A DNA stretch of 64,000 nucleotides from Paralvinella palmiformis. Lineage: Eukaryota; Annelida; Polychaeta; Terebellida; Alvinellidae. Positions 48,511-64,000 of this stretch are shown here, one piece after another. Below the pieces are notes generated by a model. The model saw only the letters and a list, made by a program, of their open reading frames with translations, was not told the origin of the DNA and did not search any database. A program made the position numbers and the translations under genes. The DNA is taken from NCBI GenBank assembly GCA_025642065.1, contig JAODUP010000480.1:142001-206000 (forward strand). The letters are read 5' to 3'. Position 1 is the stretch's first letter, and the number at the start of each line of letters is the position of its first letter.

Positions 48511-48605
48511 ATTAAATATAATTTCGACTGATAATTGCCTTTTGAATAAAAGTATAACACCTGTGGCTGGGCCTTAGCTATCTTTATAACACGATGGAAT
48601 TAACT

Positions 48606-48643
48606 CGTCACGTGGTGTCATGCAGTATTTAACACGTCACGTG
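48606..48643. promoter_or_regulatory. paired CGTCACGTG E-box motifs
   Basis: CGTCACGTG occurs at 48606-48614 and 48635-48643, exactly 29 bp apart, about 450 bp upstream of the glycosyltransferase-like start codon. CACGTG is the core of bHLH-Zip sites, and GTCACGTG is close to the CLEAR/TFE-type extended motif. Promoter use is inferred. Confidence 0.4.
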
Positions 48644-49090
48644 TATCATGTGGTGTTTGTTAGATTATTGTTCACGTATATTAGGATAGAGTTTAGATGA
48701 TCACGAACAGATAACACTTTTCTCAGTACATCATAATAATAATAATATAAAATATATGAACCTCATACTTATTAACCGTGTTTCACTAATTGATCTACTC
48801 GTGTCAACAAATTGCAAAAGCTGATCTCGACGAGCTGAAGTGTGTCGAGATAGTACATAAATCTGGCCGACATCTTGTCTAAACGTTGTTATCTGCATCA
48901 AGCCAAGTACGCCTCGATGATGTACGGTCCACACTAACACATTGAACTTACACGATAAGGCCAGCCTCTATTGTTTATTATACAACTATGTGTGACCGGA
49001 CGCGAAATGAGCAAACGAGCGCTAATTCTTATTTACGAAAGGTCTCGTATTTTTTTCTTCTTCAACATCAATATTGACATGTAAACGGAA

Positions 49091-50284
49091 ATGATAAGAA
49101 TCCAACGTAGACCAGCGCCAATTTTAACGATACACTGTCTTCGTTTATACCTGGTGTGGATCTCGTTTGCGGCGTTGATAGCTCTACTGATCTGGAGTCG
49201 GGTGCTGGATCGGCCGATGTCCAGATATGTCGTCTATTATAGCTCGGGAACCAACGAGACCGGTGTGCAAAGCGCACCACTGCTGACCCTAACGACGACC
49301 TGTGGCAGTTCCGCCGACAGGCTGATCGTGTGCAAGAATGCGATCATGAACTGGGCCAGACTGTCCACCAATGTCAACCTGATCCTGTTCGACACCGATC
49401 CAGAATTGCGACTATTAGGTGAAACATTCGGTTGGCTAACAGTAAGGCCGCCGTCTACGCTGTACGGTCTGCCGGTACTGAAGGAGCTCTTTATACGCGC
49501 TCAACAACTCTACAGCACCCCCTATTATGGCTACGCCAACGGGGATCTGCTGTTCACAGATGACCTTCTGGTCACCTTGAGAGCCATCTCCGGATACCAC
49601 TTCCACGGAAACAAGGGACTACTGATCGTAGGACGCCGGACGAACTTTAACCTCACCGACCTGTCGTCTGCTCACCGCTACAGCTTCGAAGAGGTAAGAT
49701 GGCGCGCCCTGAACGGGTCGCTATTTCAGTACAACGCGCAGGACTACTTCATCGTGACGAAGGATTCATTCTTCTGGCCGGATCTTCCCAATTTCGTCGT
49801 CGGACGCGTAGCGTACGACAACTGGCTCGTCACGAGGGCCATTCTGGATCGCGTCCTGGTCGTGGATGCGACGGATACGATTCTGGCGCTGCACCAGACG
49901 GGAAGAGGGGGCAATTTCGAAGGACACAAGTCGCGGCTGTTGAAGGGCAAACAGAAGGAGAGCGCTTCGGTTAACGAGAAATTGGCCGGAAGATGGTACA
50001 GTTACGATCTGGGGCGGACGTTTTGTTCCGATCTGCTGACCACCTGGAGCCCGGATGGGCGACACGTGGTGCTAAAGACGAGGCGGAAGTGGGGCATCCG
50101 ATGCATGATCGGATTCCGGAAGTGGAATATTCTTCCGGTCGACGTCCGATGGACGGCGAGATCATCAACTATCGACGCTGATCACTTGGAACGAAGAGTT
50201 GTTTACGAAAAGAAGAATGATAGAAAACTTGATCGACCAAAACAAGGAATTCAGTTAATGTCTTTAACAATCATTTATATATAA
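49091..50284 (+). CDS. type II membrane protein, glycosyltransferase-like
   Basis: This intact single-exon frame is 397 aa. A short basic N-terminus is followed by a hydrophobic segment at about 16-35 (LRLYLVWISFAALIALLIW), the layout of a Golgi type II enzyme. The lumenal part has FDTD (100-103), YANGDLLF (148-155), LIVGRRTN (178-185), DYFI (218-221), VVGRVAYDNWLV (236-247) and a DATDTILALHQT segment. FDTD and NGDLLF are acidic motifs of the kind that bind metal and nucleotide-sugar in GT-A folds. Candidate N-glycosylation sites include NET (55) and NLT (187). I recall similar uncharacterised invertebrate proteins but cannot name donor or acceptor. Codon use is GC-richer than the flanks. A perfect donor-like GAG|GTAAGA lies in frame at 49691-49699. 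Start chosen as the first ATG, since the membrane segment follows directly. Confidence 0.82.
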   Translation: MIRIQRRPAPILTIHCLRLYLVWISFAALIALLIWSRVLDRPMSRYVVYYSSGTNETGVQSAPLLTLTTTCGSSADRLIVCKNAIMNWARLSTNVNLILFDTDPELRLLGETFGWLTVRPPSTLYGLPVLKELFIRAQQLYSTPYYGYANGDLLFTDDLLVTLRAISGYHFHGNKGLLIVGRRTNFNLTDLSSAHRYSFEEVRWRALNGSLFQYNAQDYFIVTKDSFFWPDLPNFVVGRVAYDNWLVTRAILDRVLVVDATDTILALHQTGRGGNFEGHKSRLLKGKQKESASVNEKLAGRWYSYDLGRTFCSDLLTTWSPDGRHVVLKTRRKWGIRCMIGFRKWNILPVDVRWTARSSTIDADHLERRVVYEKKNDRKLDRPKQGIQLMSLTIIYI

Positions 50285-50525
50285 CACCAGGGTATAGTGG
50301 CGTAGTGAGATTTACAAAGGTAATGATGTGATGAGGAAAAGCATAGAGTGACCACTATAATTATGAGGAAGATGAGAATGTTATATCTATAATGTTGGTG
50401 ATGTATAGAATCCCTTTCTTTTGAGATAAATCGTTCGATTTTTAATGGCTTCATGTCCAATATGTGTAATTGAACATACAGTGTTCCTTAAATACAACAC
50501 AAACATTGTACAAGTTAACCTCGTG

Positions 50526-50690
50526 TCAAGGTAACACTCAGTACGATGATCCATTATAAGTGCTATTGAATTAATCTGGTGTGAAGGTAACATTCAGTAT
50601 GATGATTGATTCTAAGTACCGTTACCTTAGACCCATATCCATGTAACACACAGTGTGGCGATCGACTGTAAGTACCATTAATTTGTTAGC
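50526..50690 (+). repeat. three degenerate ~57-bp tandem copies downstream of the glycosyltransferase-like gene
   Basis: The motif GTAACA(C/T)(T/A)CAGT followed by GATGAT or CGATCGA and TAAGTRCYRTT repeats three times with a period near 57 bp (starting at about 50530, 50587 and 50644). It lies in the likely 3' UTR. Confidence 0.6.
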
Positions 50691-50916
50691 TAGGCGATCA
50701 TAGTCGTCATAACTGTACCGGAAGTATACGTTTAAGAGAGGTGGTACGTCGACCTTTCTATTGTTTGTTTCAATACAGTGTTCTTATTGCGGCTTCGCAG
50801 GTATATACGCCTGTGTACTCATGGCATTACATCTGACAACGTGTATGTGTGAAATGACGAGTCAGATATATGTGTATTTGGTGAGTGCGGCAAAAATCTG
50901 GGATTGGAACGATTAG

Positions 50917-50922
50917 AATAAA
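50917..50922 (+). terminator. candidate polyadenylation signal AATAAA
   Basis: The hexamer lies about 630 nt after the stop of the glycosyltransferase-like gene; a second AATAAA follows within 25 bp. Confidence 0.35.
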
Positions 50923-50973
50923 TATATGTATCCAAAATAAACATTTATCTATATATTGATGTATTTTTGTGTA

Positions 50974-51028
<55 letters not shown>
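50974..51028. repeat. (TA)n tract
   Basis: About 27 TA units followed by GGGGGG. Confidence 0.95.
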
Positions 51029-51031
<3 letters not shown>

Positions 51032-51417
51032 GGGGGAATGAAAATTATAATAATGCATTTTGATAGTAAAATGGAATGTCAATATAAATATATTTATGAG
51101 TTACCCCTCAGTAACTCCTCTGTGACGTTAGGTCTTCATCATGTTCCGTTTGCATAAGAAGAACACCATATTAATCACATACAGCTAATAGTGTTCGCTT
51201 TAAGAAAACGTTCTTCAAACTAAATACCAAAAAAAATCAACAAGTCAACAAGCCATTTATCGACTGTAAAAGAAAGATTCCATTTGATACAAGATCTGGA
51301 CTAGTTTTGATTAAGTGTGGATATTTTACCAGATTGACGAAGTTTGCAGAATCGTATCGGTAATCTAGGGAATAAAGAATACTATATTTCATTGGATTCA
51401 TCATAAAAATCTTCTTT

Positions 51418-51458
<41 letters not shown>

Positions 51459-51720
51459 AAGCTGTATTTTGGAATAGGAAAGATATTATACGTCTCATCA
51501 TGAAAAATTGTTACTGTTTTTAGTTCCCTGGTGAATCATCCATACGATACTACATTATGCTCATCGCAAGTACCACTAAGCTAAGGAAAAACAATATTTT
51601 TGCATGAAATCAATGTCTTTGTTGATTTCGAATTATATCTATCATAACGATATAATTATAAATCAGAAATGGTCAGCGAATAATTATTTCCTTTTGCCCA
51701 AAACAAGTTCCAAAAAGTAG

Positions 51721-51765
<45 letters not shown>

Positions 51766-51767
51766 TG
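51721..51767. repeat. (CAT)n microsatellite
   Basis: About 15 CAT units. Family A SINEs also end in ATC repeats, so this could mark the tail of a decayed copy, but no SINE body precedes it. Confidence 0.9.
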
Positions 51768-52060
51768 AGCAGTTTATCACCAATATGACAAGTCACAAAA
51801 TATCGATATTTAAGCCATCAGTAAATACCTTCGAGTCAGTTGGGTGTAGATTGGGCGATGTTCATAAAGGCTTCATCGTTTTAGAGGTTTATTTGTTAAG
51901 TGGGATAGCTAGAGGACACCGTTAGGCGTGTTTGACAACATTTCTAGGCGCTCTTATCTGAATACAAATAAAAAGTGAGCATTGTGCAAACAAGAGAGAT
52001 TAATTGACGTTGATGGAATACGTCACGTAAGGAAAACACGGCTTTGCCAGGACGAGCTGA

Positions 52061-52098
52061 ATAACACCACCATACCGTAATAACGCCACCATACCGTA
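52061..52098 (+). repeat. 19-bp tandem duplication
   Basis: ATAACACCACCATACCGTA is followed directly by ATAACGCCACCATACCGTA (one difference), about 340 bp upstream of the lectin start codon. Confidence 0.85.
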
Positions 52099-52127
52099 AA
52101 TTGTTGAGGTATTTAAAATATTCATAT

Positions 52128-52184
52128 GATATACTGCTAATTTAGTCATGATGAGTAAAATAGGTGGGATAACATTTATTTTAG
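52128..52184 (+). repeat. left arm of a 57-bp perfect inverted repeat
   Basis: Its exact reverse complement is at 55590-55646. A CA tract follows this arm (52185-52203), and the complementary GT tract precedes the other arm. Confidence 0.93.
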
Positions 52185-52206
52185 TACACACACACACACA
52201 CACATA

Positions 52207-52214
52207 TATATAAG
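52207..52214 (+). promoter_or_regulatory. TATA-box-like element upstream of the lectin gene
   Basis: TATATAAG lies 223 bp upstream of the ATG at 52437, directly after the CA/TA end of the left inverted-repeat arm. The TATA may be only the end of a microsatellite. Confidence 0.3.
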
Positions 52215-52436
52215 CAGGCTATTATTTCTCGAAGCTTTCTAATATAATGGTACTACGGTGGACACAATTATTCAGACTCAAAAACAGACCTATCAGATAT
52301 AATTCTCAGTATCATTTCTATTATCAGATGGTGTGGTGTTTTCAACGATTCCAACACCTTTTCAAAAAATTCCCAGGATTAATTACGCCAAGGATTCACC
52401 AGGAATCATCGCAAGCATTTGACTCCGTTTAGAACA

Positions 52437-62142
<9,706 letters not shown>

Positions 62143-62145
62143 GTG

Positions 62146-62214
62146 GGCACACACACACACACGCACGCACACATACAAACACACACACGCGCGCGCGCGC
62201 GCGCGCACACACAC

Positions 62215-62252
<38 letters not shown>
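62146..62252. repeat. (CA)n(CG)n(TA)n microsatellite at the CUB exon donor
   Basis: CA, CG and TA runs begin three bases after the donor of the CUB exon (62143). Confidence 0.95.
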
Positions 62253-62255
<3 letters not shown>

Positions 62256-62558
62256 CAAGGAATATATTTTTATCCGTTGCATTCTTTCTGGAACAGCATA
62301 TTAGGACCAGTTGGTTAGTGTTTACGATTTGTTCAGTGGTAGCAGCGTAATCATTGATATGTGACGAGTATTTTGGCGTACGTTTTCAACACGTGGTATT
62401 GTTTTGGGTGAGTGGGTGACAAATAAAACATCCAAAAGGTCCATGTGGCGTGATGTGTGAGGCTCTATAAATAAGGGGGTAGAGCTATTGATATCTCTAG
62501 TTGTACTCGGACGTGCCGGCGGAATTTGCTGAAATGTTTTGGCAACTTTCTTGACATC

Positions 62559-63567
62559 ATGGTCCGTCATTTTAATGAAGGAATTTATCGACGAGTTCTT
62601 GTAATGTGGCCTATGGGTTCCAAAACAGAAGGTTACTGCCCAAGCTCTTGGGATAGCACAGGGAACAATATAAAAGGTGCTTAAGAAAAAGTCGTGAGAC
62701 GTTCGTATTCACACCCAAAGCTAGACCCGGACGTTCTCGTAAGACAATAGAAAGAGAAGCCCTGTATCTGCTACGTTTGTGCTGAAATGGACGTATCAAG
62801 TCAGCAAACACCCTTCGTGCTGAGTTATTACGGTTCACTAATGCCCAGATATCCAGAATGCTAGTGAATCTGGGATTGATCCGTGCAGGATCCTTCGCCA
62901 GGAGATCTCTGAAGAAACCTTTTATTGTTGCAAAGATATCGACAGGCGCGTATGGATTGGGCTAGAAACCATCTCCGCTGGCGACCAGGTCATTGGGAGC
63001 ATGTCATCTTCAGCGATGAATCCAGATTCCTGCTTTACCGGATAGATAGTCATATCCGGGTCCGCAGACAGCAACATGAGACCTATAATGAAGATTGCAT
63101 CGTACCTAGAATCCAAGCAGGGAGCGGTGGAGTTACCATATGGAGTGCTTTTATATATAGTCATCATCGATGGAAACCTAGATCAGTATCAGTACCTACA
63201 GATCCCGGAGGAAAGGTTATTGCCATTTGCTCGTCTGACATTTGGGCATAAGTTTGTGTACCAGGATGACAACGCCAGGCCTCACAGAGCGCGCACATTG
63301 GTCAATTTCATGGAAACTGAAGGGATCGAACACATGGAATGGCCAGCTATGTCTCCGGATATGAATCCTATAGAGAACTTGTGGTCCGAAGTAACACGCA
63401 CCATGGATGCAAGTGACAAGCAGCCTACTAATCTGGCGCAATTACGACAGGCAGTCATTGATGCATGGCAAGCTCTGCCCCTTACAACCCTGGCAACCCT
63501 GATTGACATCATGCCTCGACGAGTACAAGCTCTGTACGATGCCCGCGGTGGTCATACCAAATATTGA
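62559..63567 (+). pseudogene. Tc1/mariner-type transposase, broken
   Basis: This is the DNA-cutting enzyme of a Tc1-type element. The C-terminal half is well preserved: HVIFSDESRFLLYRIDSHIR (first Asp near 63015), FVYQDDNARPHRARTLVNF (second Asp near 63271) and MSPDMNPIENLW, giving Asp-34-Glu spacing (DD34E). The N-terminal half survives only as frames GRSRKTIEREALYLLRLC, then AELLRFTNAQISRMLVNLGL and RQARMDWARNHLRWRPGHWE, separated by stops. At least two frame changes (near 62930 and 63130) separate the pieces. The element lies downstream of the CUB exon in the same orientation. I could not find terminal inverted repeats. Confidence 0.85.
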
Positions 63568-64000
63568 ACTGTGATTCGTATGCCAGATTGAACACCCTAA
63601 ATAATCAGAACGCTTAAAGTCAATTTCCTGACAAATTGCTGCTTTATTTAATGCATTGCTTAACGGCCCCATATGTCGTATATTTAGCATTTTGGCAATA
63701 ATAATCATATTTCATTATATTCACCATGATCCAGAATACCCATATTCTTTCAAAGCCATATATATTCCTCATAGGGTGATTACATCGATACATATATAAA
63801 ATTCACATACCCTGAAGCCGGATTCGTGTCATTTAACCCGTCTACTCTCAAGTAGAGACCGACTACTTTAGTTTCCAATGCCAATGAGACGCCGAGTTGT
63901 GCCACTGTGGACCCTTGGGGCCTACCTATATCTGACCCTGGTATTTTTTGTTCGCTCCCATCTACTTTATTTCTTAACAAAACCACCGTCTAGAAAGTCG
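63568..64000. other. 3' end of the window, nothing recognised
   Basis: AT-rich sequence after the Tc1 relic with no exon matching the rest of a CUB domain. The missing 3' part of the lectin/CUB gene must lie beyond the window. Confidence 0.5.

Larger units (their letters stand above)
42994..49090. other. gene-poor region between the SR and glycosyltransferase-like genes
   Basis: It probably begins with the SR 3' UTR (AATAAA at 43930-43935 is one candidate end). It also holds a tRNA-like relic (43.56 kb), a possible retrotransposon tail (45.0-45.5 kb) and a TA tract (48474-48510). The minus strand near 46.1-46.4 kb has protein-like pieces such as MTPGVISKHILQESPQAKRV, but they are interrupted and unassigned. 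Confidence 0.45.
51029..52200. other. intergenic region before the lectin gene
   Basis: It contains a TA tract (51424-51452), a (CAT)n tract (51721-51767), a 19-bp tandem pair (52061-52098) and one arm of an inverted repeat (52128-52184). No coding signal was recognised. Confidence 0.5.

Noticed and set aside
49699..50181. Several frames overlapping the glycosyltransferase-like gene on both strands
   Set aside because: They are shadows of a GC-rich coding exon; the 397-residue frame has the membrane segment and consistent motifs.

Overview
The window is animal nuclear DNA. Genes are split by GT-AG introns, several families are metazoan-specific (tektin, SR splicing factor, C-type lectin/CUB), and there is a very heavy load of CA/TA/GA/GT microsatellites plus tRNA-derived SINEs. 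I infer a lophotrochozoan, most likely a marine (gastropod-like) mollusc; the sequence alone does not prove the species. Nothing prokaryotic or viral was recognised.

Layout. 1-3.5 kb: microsatellite-rich flank. 3.6-12.2 kb (+): a tektin-3-type gene, rebuilt here exon by exon to 464 codons, with a duplicated 86-nt exon pair that must be mutually exclusive. 12.2-24.8 kb: gene-poor, with a decayed transposase-like gene (16.4-18.1 kb, -), a frameshifted coding fragment (19.4 kb), two perfect CRE palindromes and a reverse SINE. 24.8-25.9 kb (-): an intact single-exon FAD-dependent DAO/TDA3-type oxidoreductase. 26-36 kb: intergenic, with a GTGA minisatellite, a very long TA tract and transposase debris. 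36.1-43.0 kb (+): a five-exon SRSF7/9G8-type splicing factor (278 aa) whose introns hold several SINE copies and a non-LTR retrotransposon tail. 43-49 kb: gene-poor. 49.1-50.3 kb (+): an intact single-exon type II membrane protein resembling a glycosyltransferase. 52.4-62.1 kb and beyond (+): a secreted receptor-like gene with signal peptide, two C-type lectin domains, a Ser/Thr-rich linker and the start of a CUB domain; its 3' end lies outside the window. 62.6-63.6 kb: a broken Tc1-type transposase, apparently inside the following intron of that gene.

The genes do not form one pathway: they are an axonemal structural protein, a metabolic flavoenzyme, an RNA-splicing factor, a Golgi-type enzyme and a putative recognition receptor. 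The observations most worth following are the mutually exclusive tektin exons, the lectin-lectin-mucin-CUB receptor with non-canonical ligand sites, a 57-bp perfect inverted repeat bracketing that receptor's first two exons, and SINEs with clear target-site duplications inside introns.
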